From Nocardioides luteus (GTDB lineage: Bacteria; Actinomycetota; Actinomycetes; Propionibacteriales; Nocardioidaceae): DNA of 64,000 nt. Each line of letters begins with the position of its first letter. Positions within the stretch are counted from its first letter, which is position 1. The translations under genes and the position numbers were made by a program. Positions 17,423 through 25,649 of this stretch are shown in pieces. The stretch covers positions 248,001-312,000 of the forward strand of contig NZ_JADOVJ010000001.1 of the NCBI RefSeq assembly GCF_015752315.1, given 5' to 3'. The notes beneath the pieces were generated by a model, which made no database searches, had not been told where the DNA came from, and was given only the letters and a program-made list of their open reading frames with translations.

Positions 17423-19006
17423 ATGGTGCTCCTGACGGGGCGCACGCTGCTTGCCGGGATCGTCGCGATGGCCGCCTCGGCGACCGTTCTCGTGGCGACC
17501 CCCGCGAGCGCGGCGACAACATCCACCGGCGTACGCTGCACGATCGTCGGTACGTCCGGCGGTGATGTCCTGAAGGGCACATCGCGCCGGGACGTCATCT
17601 GCGGTCGCGGTGGCGGCGACATCATCTACGCCAAGGGCGGCGACGACCTGGTCGATGCCGGTTCGGGCGGCGATCACATCTATGCCAGCTACGGCGCCGA
17701 CCGGGTGCTCGCCGGGAGCGGCGAGGACTGGATCCACGGTGGTGGCGGCGCGGACAGCCTCAACGGAGGCACCGGGCAGGACAACATCTGGGGCGAGGAC
17801 GGCAATGACGTCATCTCCGGCGGCGACCACTTCGACGTGATCTCCGGCGGAGCAGGCGCCGATCGCATCTACGGGGGTGCTGCCGGCGACAGCATCAACG
17901 GCGGGACGAGCGGAGACGCCATCTCGGGAGGCGCAGGGTCTGACTCCGTCAACGGAGGCGACGGCAACGACTCGATCTCCGGCGGCGATGGCAACGACCG
18001 GATCGCCGGAAGCTACGGCGACGACCAGCTCCACGGGAACAACCATCTGGACACCGTCAACGGTGGCCCGGGCCACGACCGGCTCTGGGGCGAGAGCGGC
18101 GACGACACCCTCAACGGTGGCGACGGCAACGACAAGCTGTCCGGTGGGTCCGGGTTGGACGACGTCCACGGCAACGCCGGCACCAACACCTGCTACTACG
18201 ACATCTACGACTACCTCTACGGATGCTTCCGCGACGCCAGCGCGCCGGTGATCGTCGAGGCTTCCCTGTCCCCGACGACGGTCAACTCCGACTCCGGCGA
18301 CACGAAGGTCCGGGTGCGGATCCACGTGAAGGACGACCTTCGCGTCGCCCGGGTCCAGGGATGGGTCTCCGGACTCGCCGACGACAACCCGACCCAGCTC
18401 TACACTCACTTCATTCCCATGGTCTCGGGCGGCGTGCGCGACGGCTGGTGGCAGGGATACGTCACCGTGCCCAGGTGGACGCCCGGGGGGAGACTGACGT
18501 TGGAAGCCTCCGCGATCGATACGGCGGATCGCATGTCGGACTCCAAGGCCGCATCGATGCAGGTGACCAGCACCAACCCGGACACCGCGCCGCCGGTGGT
18601 GAAGCTCAAGAGCCTGAGCGCGACGTCCCTCGACGTGCGCACCGGCGCGAAGACCATCAAGGCGGTGTTGTCGGTGACGGACCGGATCGGCGTAACCGAG
18701 ATGAACGGGTTGAGAACCCTGAGCATGTGCATCGCCCGCACGATGGACGACGACGCGATCTGTGGGTCTGTCGCGTCGCGTACGGCTGGGAGCATCTACT
18801 CCGGTGAGTGGACGGTGAGCCTGACGGTCCCGAAGGGAACCCCGAGCGGCGTCTATGACCTGCAGGTCAGTGCGGAAGATCGCATCTTGGTCGGTGAGGA
18901 CTATTACGGTCCGCACCTCTACCAGGAGTGGGTCGACAAGTATCCGAGCTCGATGCATCCAGAGCAGGAGCTGCCGGGCGCGACCTTCAAGGTCACCGGT
19001 TCCTGA
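17423..19006 (+). CDS. Secreted RTX (hemolysin-type Ca2+-binding repeat) protein
   Basis: 527 residues. Signal peptide 1-30 (TLLAGIVAMAASATVLVATPASA, cut near ASA-A). Residues about 45-265 are tandem nonapeptide repeats GGxGxDxhx (GGDGNDSIS, GGTGQDNIW, GGAGADRIY), which bind Ca2+ and fold into a parallel beta-roll. A Cys pair near 260-268 (TNTCYYDIYDYLYGCF) closes the roll. The C-terminal half holds two related beta-sandwich segments (TVNSDSGDTKVRVRIHVKDD and LDVRTGAKTIKAVLSVTDR). Export should be by Sec because of the signal peptide, unlike type I secreted RTX toxins. No catalytic domain seen, so an adhesive or matrix role is inferred. Confidence 0.85.
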   Translation: MVLLTGRTLLAGIVAMAASATVLVATPASAATTSTGVRCTIVGTSGGDVLKGTSRRDVICGRGGGDIIYAKGGDDLVDAGSGGDHIYASYGADRVLAGSGEDWIHGGGGADSLNGGTGQDNIWGEDGNDVISGGDHFDVISGGAGADRIYGGAAGDSINGGTSGDAISGGAGSDSVNGGDGNDSISGGDGNDRIAGSYGDDQLHGNNHLDTVNGGPGHDRLWGESGDDTLNGGDGNDKLSGGSGLDDVHGNAGTNTCYYDIYDYLYGCFRDASAPVIVEASLSPTTVNSDSGDTKVRVRIHVKDDLRVARVQGWVSGLADDNPTQLYTHFIPMVSGGVRDGWWQGYVTVPRWTPGGRLTLEASAIDTADRMSDSKAASMQVTSTNPDTAPPVVKLKSLSATSLDVRTGAKTIKAVLSVTDRIGVTEMNGLRTLSMCIARTMDDDAICGSVASRTAGSIYSGEWTVSLTVPKGTPSGVYDLQVSAEDRILVGEDYYGPHLYQEWVDKYPSSMHPEQELPGATFKVTGS

Positions 19007-19011
19007 CCGCC

Positions 19012-19077
19012 GAGACGTCAGCAACGCCGGTCGAGTGGGCACCTCGGTGCCCACCCGACCGGCGTACGTGACTTCTC
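19012..19077. terminator. Bidirectional hairpin made of a 21-nt palindromic repeat
   Basis: Lies between the convergent RTX and ABC permease stops. A 21-nt unit (19012-19032, GAGACGTCAGCAACGCCGGTC), a 24-bp centre with GTGGGCACC/GGTGCCCAC, then the inverted unit (19057-19077; 17 of 21 positions match). The whole forms a near-continuous stem of about 32 bp. Position suggests a two-way terminator; the unit is the same as in the intragenic elements. Confidence 0.7.
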
Positions 19078-19086
19078 GGCAGGTCC

Positions 19087-20745
19087 TCAGCCGTGGATGT
19101 CGCGGCGGCGGAAGCCGACCATCGCCATCAGGAGCAGAGCGAGCGCCACGGCGCTGAGGCCGAGGGTGTGGCTGAGGGGCTGCGACTCGATCATGGTGTT
19201 CTTGATCCACCAGAACGGGGACAGGCCGCGGACCCCGTCGGGGAGGTCGAGCACGTCGGCCAGGATGAGCACCAGGAACATCCAGCCGAAGACCGCCCAG
19301 CACACCGCGCTGGCCGCTTGCGGCGCCCAGGCGTAGACGGCCAGTGCCAACGCGACGATCACCAGGACCGCAGGGACGTAGGTGAGGGCGAGCACGGTGA
19401 AGTCCCCGAATCCGATCTCGTCGACGCCGGTGGCAGCAGCACCCAGACCCATCGCCCAGATCCCGGTGACCAGCACGACCAGCGATCCGAGTGCGGCGAC
19501 GAGGGTGTTCGACAGCAGCCAGCGAAGCCTTCCGAGAGGCTTGGCCAGCACCAGGGCCGCCCGGGTGGCGTCCTCCTCCGCCTTGACCCGCAGGGTCATG
19601 ATGATCGCGTACGCGGCCGCGCCGAAGGCGGAGTAGCCGCCGATGAACGCGGCGAAGGTCTTGATCATGTCCTCCGCGCCGCCCTTGACGAGCTCGGCGT
19701 AGATCGGGTTGTCGCCGACGGCCTTCAGCATGTTGGGGACCTCGCTCAGGATCGAGCCCGTCGCGAACCACATCAGTCCGAGTCCGACGGCGGTCCAGAA
19801 CAGGCCGGTACGCTGCCGCACCCACGCCAGGGCGATCGGCCCGTCGAGCAGCGGCGATGCGTCGGCCCGCCCGCGGCGTACCTTCACCATGCCGGCCCCG
19901 AAGTCACGGTGGGAGCCGAGGAAGGCGGCGACCGCGAGGAGGGCCAGCGCGACGACCGCGGCGATCCCCAGGGGCCAGATCCGGGTGTCGACGAACACCC
20001 TGGTCTGGTGCACCCAGGCGATGGGGGAGAGCCAGGACAGCGGGCTGCCCAAGGGCTCCTGGATGTCGCCGACCACGCGTGCGACATAGGTGGCGCCGAC
20101 GACGGCGAAGGCCATTCCCATCGCACCGCCGCCGCTCTCCGAGAGCTGGGAGGTCACCAGCGCGACGGCTCCGTAGACCAGCGCCGCCAGGGCGATCCCG
20201 AAGGACATCACGGCCGAGTCGACCGGGGCGAGCCCCATCGCGACCAGGGCCAGCATGCCGGCGACGGCGACGATGAGGTTGGTCAGCGCGACCTCGACGA
20301 TGACCGCGAGGGAGGGCGCGTGCCGACCGAGTACGCCGGCGCGCATCAGCTCCGAGCGGCCCGACTCCTCCTCGGAGCGGGTGTGGCGGACGACCTGCAG
20401 GATCGTCATGACGGCCAGCGCGACGACCATCCAGAGGATGAGCTCGTTGGCGACCGCTGCACCCATCGTGTAGTCGTCGAGGCCGTAGCCGGGACCGCCC
20501 ATCGCGATCATCGCGGGGCTGCTCAGGGTCAGCGCGCGTGCGGCTCGCGCCTCCGGGTCGTCGTTCAGCACCGCGTACTCGCCGCCGGGCGCCAGCGAGA
20601 CCAGGTAGAGGATCGCGATGACCAGGGTCCACACCGCGATCCGGACCCGGTCGCGGCGGAGCATGAAGCCGATCAGGTGCCCGGTTCCGGTGAAGGAGTC
20701 CAGGAGCCCGGCCTTCGGGGTTGTGACCGCAGTTGCCGCGCTCAT
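19087..20745 (-). CDS. ABC-2 type exporter permease
   Basis: 552 residues with about 12 membrane helices in two half-repeats, like the permeases encoded with TetR regulators and often labelled polyketide-antibiotic exporters. Landmarks: FMLRRDRVRIAVWTLVIAILYLVS, RSEEESGRSELMRAGVLGRH, SWLSPIAWVHQTRVF in the first half, and the equivalent KAEEDATRAALVLAKPLGR and GLSPFWWIKNT in the second. Its ATG overlaps the ATPase stop by 4 bp. It pairs with that ATPase to pump an unknown, probably hydrophobic, compound. Confidence 0.82.
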   Translation of the reverse strand: MSAATAVTTPKAGLLDSFTGTGHLIGFMLRRDRVRIAVWTLVIAILYLVSLAPGGEYAVLNDDPEARAARALTLSSPAMIAMGGPGYGLDDYTMGAAVANELILWMVVALAVMTILQVVRHTRSEEESGRSELMRAGVLGRHAPSLAVIVEVALTNLIVAVAGMLALVAMGLAPVDSAVMSFGIALAALVYGAVALVTSQLSESGGGAMGMAFAVVGATYVARVVGDIQEPLGSPLSWLSPIAWVHQTRVFVDTRIWPLGIAAVVALALLAVAAFLGSHRDFGAGMVKVRRGRADASPLLDGPIALAWVRQRTGLFWTAVGLGLMWFATGSILSEVPNMLKAVGDNPIYAELVKGGAEDMIKTFAAFIGGYSAFGAAAYAIIMTLRVKAEEDATRAALVLAKPLGRLRWLLSNTLVAALGSLVVLVTGIWAMGLGAAATGVDEIGFGDFTVLALTYVPAVLVIVALALAVYAWAPQAASAVCWAVFGWMFLVLILADVLDLPDGVRGLSPFWWIKNTMIESQPLSHTLGLSAVALALLLMAMVGFRRRDIHG

Positions 20746-21689
20746 TTCGCGACCTCGGTCTCGGTCTCGGAGATCACGTCACCGTAGTGCCGCATGAACA
20801 GCTCCTCCAGCGAGGGAGGCGTGATGGTCAGGCCGTGGACGTCGAGCGTGGTGAGCGTCTTGAGCACGTCGCCGACCGAGGCGTTGTCGACGTCGAAGGC
20901 CACCCGGGATCCGGCGCCGTTGGGGGTGACGACCAGGTCGTTGACCCCCGAGATCGTACGCAGCGTCGAAGCGTCCCCGCCGACGGTGGCGACGACGGAG
21001 GAGCGGGTCAGGTGGCGCAGCTCCTCGAGCGTGCCGGACTCGACGGCGACCCCCGCACGGATGATCGTGACGGTGTCGCAGACCTTCTCGACCTCGCTGA
21101 GGATGTGGCTCGAGAGCAGGACCGAAGAGCCCGCCGCCTTGGCCTCCCGGGCGTACTCGGTGAAGACGGCCTCCATCAGCGGGTCGAGACCCGAGGTGGG
21201 CTCGTCGAAGATGTAGAGGTCGGACTCGTCGAGGAAGGCGGCGACCAGCGCGACCTTCTGCCGGTTGCCCTTGGAGTAGGTACGTGCCTTCTTGGTCGGG
21301 TCGAGGTCGAACCGCTCCAGCAGCTCGGCCTTCCGTGCCTTGCGCTTGGCCTTGTCGCCGCTCGGCTTGAGCCGGGTGAGGTAGTCGATGCACTCGCCGC
21401 CCGAGAGGTTCGGCCACAGGTTGACGTCGCCGGGGACGTACGAGATCCGCTTGTGCAGCGCGACCGCGTCACGCCAGACGTCGCCGCCGAAGAGGCGGGC
21501 GGTGCCGGCGTCGGCGCGGAGCAGGCCGAGCAGGATCTTGATGGTGGTGGACTTGCCGGCGCCGTTGGGGCCGAGGACGCCGGCCACCTGGCCGTGCTGG
21601 ACGGTCAGGTCGAGGCCGTCGAGGGCCTTGAAGGAGCCGAAGGACTTGTGCAGGCCCGCGATCTCGACCGCGGGGATGTTGTCGGACAT
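20742..21689 (-). CDS. ABC transporter ATP-binding protein
   Basis: 315 residues from ATG 21689 (MSDNIPAVEIAGLHKSF). Walker A GPNGAGKST, signature region TYSKGNRQKVALVAA (a variant of LSGGQ), Walker B LYIFDEPTSGLDP, H-loop SSHILSEVEKV. A C-terminal domain of about 90 residues is typical of drug-export ATPases. The open frame extends further upstream but overlaps the tetR end without a start signal. Second gene of the tetR-ATPase-permease operon. Confidence 0.87.
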   Translation of the reverse strand: MSDNIPAVEIAGLHKSFGSFKALDGLDLTVQHGQVAGVLGPNGAGKSTTIKILLGLLRADAGTARLFGGDVWRDAVALHKRISYVPGDVNLWPNLSGGECIDYLTRLKPSGDKAKRKARKAELLERFDLDPTKKARTYSKGNRQKVALVAAFLDESDLYIFDEPTSGLDPLMEAVFTEYAREAKAAGSSVLLSSHILSEVEKVCDTVTIIRAGVAVESGTLEELRHLTRSSVVATVGGDASTLRTISGVNDLVVTPNGAGSRVAFDVDNASVGDVLKTLTTLDVHGLTITPPSLEELFMRHYGDVISETETEVAK

Positions 21690-21745
21690 GGAAACTCGCT
21701 TCCGCGTTGGGAGGGTAGGAGGACGTACGCCGACGGGGCGGGGCG

Positions 21746-22417
21746 TCATTCGGACGCAGGCTCCGTGGCGGCGTCCTGCGGCGGGTCCGGGACGTAGAGC
21801 AGGTATTCGTCGAGCATCCGGCGAGTGGTGAAGAAGCCCTCGGAGTAGAGCTCGATCATCGGCAGGTAGGTGGTGGCCAGGAAGCCGCGCACCAGGCCGC
21901 TGATGTCGCTCGGGTCCTCGGGCGGGTTGAGGGTGATCTCCAGCATGAGCGTGCCGAGTGCGGAGAGGACGAGGTAGCGGGCACGGGCCGCCTCGTCCCG
22001 GCTGGGCTTGACCAAGCCGGCCTCGATGCCGTGCTTGGTGTAGCCGACGGCGTCCTCGATCATCTGCTCGATGAAGGTGCGCCCGACGGGCCCGCCGTCC
22101 TGCAGCGAGCGCAGCACGTAGCCGAGCATCGGTGCGTACTCGTCCGCGGCGGCGAACCGGTGCAGGATGCTCTGGCCCGAGGCGAGCTCGTCGATCGTCT
22201 CGTTCTTCGCCCCCCGGATCTCGGCCAGCACCGCCTCGTCGCACTCGGCGTGGAGCTCGTCCTTGGAGCCGAAGTGGTGGATCACCAGCGCGGGGCTGAC
22301 CCCGGCGTCGGTGGCGATCGAGCGGACCGAGGCGCCGAAGCCGTCACGGGCGAACCGCAGCACCGCCGCGTCGCGGATTCGCTCGCGGGTGGTCGGATCG
22401 GCAGGGGCTGAACGCAT
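21746..22417 (-). CDS. TetR family regulator of the ABC exporter
   Basis: 223 residues from ATG 22417 (a TTG at 22423 is less likely). The N-terminal helix-turn-helix is AAVLRFARDGFGASVRSIAT plus the recognition helix VSPALVIHHFGSKDEL; the C-terminal ligand-binding domain is of the type found with these exporters. It is the first gene of the operon, 56 bp before the ATPase start. A palindrome inside its own promoter indicates autorepression, with the exported compound as likely inducer (inference). Confidence 0.82.
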   Translation of the reverse strand: MRSAPADPTTRERIRDAAVLRFARDGFGASVRSIATDAGVSPALVIHHFGSKDELHAECDEAVLAEIRGAKNETIDELASGQSILHRFAAADEYAPMLGYVLRSLQDGGPVGRTFIEQMIEDAVGYTKHGIEAGLVKPSRDEAARARYLVLSALGTLMLEITLNPPEDPSDISGLVRGFLATTYLPMIELYSEGFFTTRRMLDEYLLYVPDPPQDAATEPASE

Positions 22418-22452
22418 GTTCAATGCTAAACACGTGTTCAGTCGGAGCGCAA
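22409..22452 (-). promoter_or_regulatory. tetR promoter with embedded operators
   Basis: Minus strand: TTGCGC (22452-22447), 18-nt spacer, TAGCAT (22428-22423), then 5 nt to ATG, a leaderless arrangement. The spacer holds the palindrome AACACGTGTT (22429-22438) and the start codon lies in TGAACGCATGTTCA (22409-22422). The outer TGAAC/GTTCA halves span 32 bp. This is a typical place for an autoregulating TetR dimer pair. Confidence 0.6.
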
Positions 22453-22455
22453 GAG

Positions 22456-22488
22456 AAAACCCTGCGTTCCAGTGGACGCAGGGTTTTT
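22456..22488 (-). terminator. Terminator after the carboxyltransferase gene
   Basis: AAAACCCTGCG and CGCAGGGTTTT arms (22456-22466, 22477-22487) around TTCCAGTGGA. On the minus strand the stem is followed by TTTTCTC, an intrinsic terminator 18 bp past the stop of the carboxyltransferase gene. It also shields the tetR promoter region. Confidence 0.75.
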
Positions 22489-22505
22489 CAGTCGCCTACG
22501 GCGCC

Positions 22506-24038
22506 TCAGCCGGCGTAGCGAGCTGCCCGGGCCGTCGGTTCGCCCGGGCCGGAGGCGAGCAGCGCGAGCAGCTCGTCCTCCAGGACGGCGCCGACGCGGC
22601 GGCAGAACGTCTCCGGCTCGTCGGCGGCGTCGGGGGACTCTGCGACGATCCGGTCGACGACCCCGATCTGCTGCAGGTCGACGGCCAGCACCCGCTGAGC
22701 CTCGGCCATCTCGGCCGCGTGGTCGGAGTCGCCGTGCACGATCGCGCTCGCGCCCTCGGGCGGGAGCGGGGAGAGCCAGGCGTGCTGCGCCGCGACCACC
22801 CGATCGGCTGGGAGGAAGGCGAGCGCGCCGCCGCCGTTGCCCTCGCCCAGCATCAGGCTGAGCGTCGGGGTCTCGACGTTGACGAGCGCTCCCAACGTAC
22901 GCGCGATCTCGCCGGCGATGCCGCCGTTCTCGGCCTCGGGGGAGAGAGCGGCGCCGGGGGTGTCGATGACGGTGACGACCGGGAGCCCGAGGCCGGCGGC
23001 GAGCTTCATCCCGCGCTGGGCCTCGCGCAGCCCCTCCGGTCCGAGCGGCTGGTGGGCCTGCTCGCGCCGGTCCTGCGCCAGCACCAGGCACGGCGCCGAC
23101 CCGAAGCGCGCGAGCGCGATGATCAGACCGGGATCGCGCTCGCCCTGCCCGGTGCCGTTGAGAGGTACGACGTCCGAAGCCGCGATCCGGAGCAGCGCCC
23201 GTGCCCCCGGTCGGTCCGTACGCCGCGACCGCATGATCGCGTCCCAGGTGTCGACCGCCGAGAAGTCGCCCCCGTCGGCCGAGGCGTCACTCCGGTCGGT
23301 CGAAGCGGCACCCGGCGACCTTTCGGCCGACGCGAGCGACGTCTCGCCCGACGCCGCTGACTTCTCGGGCCGGAGGTCGAGGATGGTGAGCACTCGGTCG
23401 ACGAGCCCGGCGAGCTCGTCGGGAGGTACGACGCCGTCGACGAGGCCGTGCGCGAAGAGGTTCTCCGAGACCTGGACGCCGGCCGGGAACGGGCGGCCGT
23501 TGAGCACCTCGTAGACCTTCGGCCCCAGGAAGCCGAGGAGTGCGGCGGGCTCGGCGACGGTGACGTGGCCCAGCGATCCCCAGGAGGCCATCACGCCGCC
23601 GGTGGTGGGGTGGCGCAGGTAGACGAGGTAGGGGAGACCGGCTGCCTTGTGGCGGGTGACCGCCTCGGCGATACGCACCATCTGCACGAACGCGGGCGTG
23701 CCCTCCTGCATCCGGGTGCCACCCGAGGCCGGCCCGGCGAGCAGCGACAGCCCCTCGCGGGTGGCCCGCTCCACGGCCGCGATCAGCCGCTCGGCCGACG
23801 CGCGCCCGATCGAGCCGGCGAGGAAGCGGAACTCGGAGAGCACCACGGCCACCCGGCGTCCGGCGATCCGGGCCTCGCCGGTGACCACCGACTCATCCGT
23901 GCCCGCGCGCTCGCGCGCGCGAGCCAGGTCGGCGGCGTACGCCTCGGGGAGATCGCCGTACGTCGGCGGAGTGTCCCAGGACGTCCATGTCCCGGCATCG
24001 AGGACGAGATCGATCAGCTCGGCAGAGGTCAGGCCCAT
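22506..24038 (-). CDS. Fused acyl-CoA carboxylase carboxyltransferase (AccD-AccA type)
   Basis: 510 residues. The N-terminal half resembles the beta carboxyltransferase (SLLAGPASGGTRMQEGTPAF; HPTTGGVMASWGSLGHVTVAEP, with GFLGPKV after it), but the AccD zinc finger is absent. The C-terminal half resembles the alpha part (VTVIDTPGAALSPEAENGGI; LMLGEGNGGGALAFLPADRV). Both oxyanion-hole Gly-Gly pairs are present. It would move CO2 from carboxybiotin to an acyl-CoA. No biotin carboxylase or BCCP gene is adjacent. The linker at about 225-262 is encoded by a palindromic 21-nt repeat. The start at 24038 (MGLTSAELIDL) fits the family. Confidence 0.82.
   Translation of the reverse strand: MGLTSAELIDLVLDAGTWTSWDTPPTYGDLPEAYAADLARARERAGTDESVVTGEARIAGRRVAVVLSEFRFLAGSIGRASAERLIAAVERATREGLSLLAGPASGGTRMQEGTPAFVQMVRIAEAVTRHKAAGLPYLVYLRHPTTGGVMASWGSLGHVTVAEPAALLGFLGPKVYEVLNGRPFPAGVQVSENLFAHGLVDGVVPPDELAGLVDRVLTILDLRPEKSAASGETSLASAERSPGAASTDRSDASADGGDFSAVDTWDAIMRSRRTDRPGARALLRIAASDVVPLNGTGQGERDPGLIIALARFGSAPCLVLAQDRREQAHQPLGPEGLREAQRGMKLAAGLGLPVVTVIDTPGAALSPEAENGGIAGEIARTLGALVNVETPTLSLMLGEGNGGGALAFLPADRVVAAQHAWLSPLPPEGASAIVHGDSDHAAEMAEAQRVLAVDLQQIGVVDRIVAESPDAADEPETFCRRVGAVLEDELLALLASGPGEPTARAARYAG
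23260..23366. repeat. Intragenic palindromic 21-nt repeat element
   Basis: Two direct units (23260-23280, 23281-23301), a 23-bp centre (23302-23324) and two inverted units (23325-23345, 23346-23366). Outer ends read GAGAAGTC and GACTTCTC. It is in frame in the carboxyltransferase gene, exactly between its two domains, encoding a Ser/Ala/Asp linker. Confidence 0.75.
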
Positions 24039-24127
24039 ATCGGGACCATACCCCGAGTTGGCTCATTGGCTGAGCCTCTGTCCAGCTATGGATACATCGG
24101 GCCAATAGTCGACAAAGCCAATTAACA

Positions 24128-24148
24128 TTCATGAGTACATCTCATGAA
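24128..24148. promoter_or_regulatory. Operator overlapping the monooxygenase ribosome-binding site
   Basis: TTCATGAGtacatCTCATGAA: perfect 8-bp arms, 5-bp centre. Its right end overlaps the AAGGAG Shine-Dalgarno (24147-24152) of the monooxygenase gene, so a bound protein would block transcription close to the start of the message. It sits between divergent genes. Confidence 0.6.
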
Positions 24149-24158
24149 GGAGTCCGGA

Positions 24159-25286
24159 ATGACCGCCCCACACGCCCCCGAGTTCCTCTGGTACCTCCCC
24201 AACTTCGTCGAGACCGGCCACCGCGGCGACACCGCCTCGGCGGAGGAGGGCTACGGCACCCTCGACTACCAGGTCGGTCTGGCCGAGGCGGTCGAGGAAG
24301 CAGGCTGGGCCGGCGCCCTGCTCGGCACCAGCTGGGGGAGGCCCGACACCTTCACGGTCGCGACCGCCCTGGCCGCGCGGACCACGACCTTCGAGCCGCT
24401 CATCGCGATCCGGCCGGGCTACTGGCGACCCGCCAACTTCGCCACCGCGGCCGCGACCCTCGACCAGCTCAGCCGCGGCCGGGTGCGGGTCAACATCGTC
24501 TCCGGGCAGGACGACCTCGCGGCCTACGGCGACCGTGAGGACTCCCGTGCCGCCCGCTACGCGCGGACCAAGGAGTTCATGCGGTTGGTGCGGCGGCTGT
24601 GGACCGAGGAGGACGTCGCCTTCGAGGGCGACCACTTCCAGGTCGCGGGCTCGACGATCACCCCGCGCCCGTACGCCACCATGGCCCGCCCGCACCCGAG
24701 GCTCTACTTCGGCGGCGCCTCCCCGGAGGCCGAGGCGGTGGCCGCGACCGAGGCGGACGTACAGCTCTTCTGGGGTGAGCCGCTGGACGGCATCGCCGAG
24801 CGGGTCGAGCGCCTGCGCGGGCTGGAGCAGTCGCTGGGCCGTGACCTGGCGCCGCTCGAGTTCGGGCTCAGGATCACCACGCTGATCCGCGACACCCGCG
24901 AGGAGGCCTGGCGCGACGCCGAGGAGAAGGTGCGCCGGATGGCCGAGAACGTCGGTGACCGCGAGTTCCGGCGCGCGGGCCGGTCGGCGGTCGGGCAGAG
25001 CCGGCTCCTCGACCTCGCCGACCGCGGTGACGTGCTCGACGACTGCCTCTACACCGCCCCGGGGCGCTACGGCGGTGGCGGCGCCGGCACCACCTGGCTC
25101 GTCGGCTCCGCGGACGACGTCGCCGCCGCGCTCGCTCGCTATCGGGAGCTCGGCGTGACCCACTTCGTCCTCTCGGACACGCCCTACCGGACCGAGGTCG
25201 CCCGGGTCGGCGAGGCGCTGATCCCGAGGCTCCGAGATGCGAGCCGGGTCGCGCTAACGGCCCCAAACGGCGTACGTCGGGCGTAG
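24159..25286 (+). CDS. ssuD: SsuD-like flavin-dependent monooxygenase
   Basis: 375 residues from ATG 24159. An in-frame ATG 24144 contains the Shine-Dalgarno itself and is rejected as the start. Luciferase-like (LLM) fold of the alkanesulfonate monooxygenase group: FLWYLPNFVETGHRG at the N-terminus, AIRPGYWRPANFATAAATLD, GRVRVNIVSGQDDLAAYGD and PRLYFGGASPEAEAVA. With FMNH2 from a partner reductase and O2 it would cleave a C-S bond of an organosulfonate; no reductase or transporter is adjacent. The symbol reflects family, not a proven substrate. Confidence 0.8.
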   Translation: MTAPHAPEFLWYLPNFVETGHRGDTASAEEGYGTLDYQVGLAEAVEEAGWAGALLGTSWGRPDTFTVATALAARTTTFEPLIAIRPGYWRPANFATAAATLDQLSRGRVRVNIVSGQDDLAAYGDREDSRAARYARTKEFMRLVRRLWTEEDVAFEGDHFQVAGSTITPRPYATMARPHPRLYFGGASPEAEAVAATEADVQLFWGEPLDGIAERVERLRGLEQSLGRDLAPLEFGLRITTLIRDTREEAWRDAEEKVRRMAENVGDREFRRAGRSAVGQSRLLDLADRGDVLDDCLYTAPGRYGGGGAGTTWLVGSADDVAAALARYRELGVTHFVLSDTPYRTEVARVGEALIPRLRDASRVALTAPNGVRRA

Positions 25287-25323
25287 TTAACCGGAAAGAC
25301 ACGCTCCTGACCTGCGAAAACCG

Positions 25324-25353
25324 TTGGTAGGTGGAGGGTGTTCGCTCTATCCT
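25324..25353 (+). promoter_or_regulatory. Promoter of the HNH leader, WhiB7-like
   Basis: TTGGTA (25324-25329), 18-nt spacer, TATCCT (25348-25353). Just upstream of the -35 box is an A-rich patch, GCGAAAACC (25314-25322). WhiB7-dependent promoters are known for a short AT-rich element immediately before the -35 hexamer. Transcription would start near 25360. The WhiB7 link is inference. Confidence 0.5.
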
Positions 25354-25410
25354 GGTATCACCCGGTGTCACCACCGGGCAAAACACACCTGACCTTTGAA
25401 GGGCCCACGC

Positions 25411-25503
25411 ATGAGCACGCAGCACTCGACCACCGCCCCGGCGGCCTGGTCGCTGACCGCTGCGCACGAGCGCGACCCTCATGCCCGCGGGAGCCGACAG
25501 TGA
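25411..25503 (+). CDS. Upstream ORF (leader peptide), 30 codons
   Basis: ATG 25411 to TGA 25501-25503, with AAGGG (25398-25402) as a weak ribosome-binding site. The peptide begins MSTQHSTTAPAAW and ends ARGSRQ; it has no hydrophobic segment and no run of one amino acid, unlike amino-acid biosynthesis leaders. Its stop lies 4 nt before the first post-ORF hairpin and codons 11-13 form one strand of the proposed antiterminator. Stalled or absent translation would free that strand. Confidence 0.55.
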   Translation: MSTQHSTTAPAAWSLTAAHERDPHARGSRQ

Positions 25504-25533
25504 CCTGGGTGCATAGCTGCACCGGATCACTCC

Positions 25534-25580
25534 GGGCCGCTCCTGCGAGACATCTCTGTCTCGTCGGGGCGGCCCTTTTT
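25534..25580 (+). terminator. Intrinsic terminator in the HNH leader
   Basis: Arms GGGCCGC (25534-25540) and GCGGCCC (25569-25575) with an inner stem CGAGAC/GTCTCG (25546-25551, 25558-25563), near-continuous pairing and a T5 run at 25576-25580. It stands 70 bp before the HNH start codon, where it would stop transcription into the gene. Confidence 0.8.
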
Positions 25581-25649
25581 GTTTCGGCCCAGCGTTTCCA
25601 CCCGATCTGCAAGCGATCTCTATCCGACTCTCCTGGGAGGTAACCGAGT

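Larger units (their letters stand above)
25361..25580 (+). ncRNA. Structured attenuator leader of the HNH gene
   Basis: Visible elements: hairpin CCCGGTG-TCAC-CACCGGG (25361-25378); a 30-codon upstream ORF (25411-25503); hairpin GGTGCA-TAGC-TGCACC (25508-25523); hairpin CCGGA-TCAC-TCCGG (25522-25535); terminator (25534-25580). The three last stems share 2 nt with each neighbour. In addition GCGGCCTGG (25441-25449, codons 11-13 of the upstream ORF) can pair with CCGGGCCGC (25532-25540), which includes the whole 5' terminator arm, giving a 9-bp antiterminator. This is the layout of ribosome-controlled attenuation. Confidence 0.65.

Noticed and set aside
24144..24158. Upstream ATG 24144 as start of the SsuD-like gene
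   Set aside because: The codons from this ATG contain the AAGGAG ribosome site for ATG 24159, which fits the family start.
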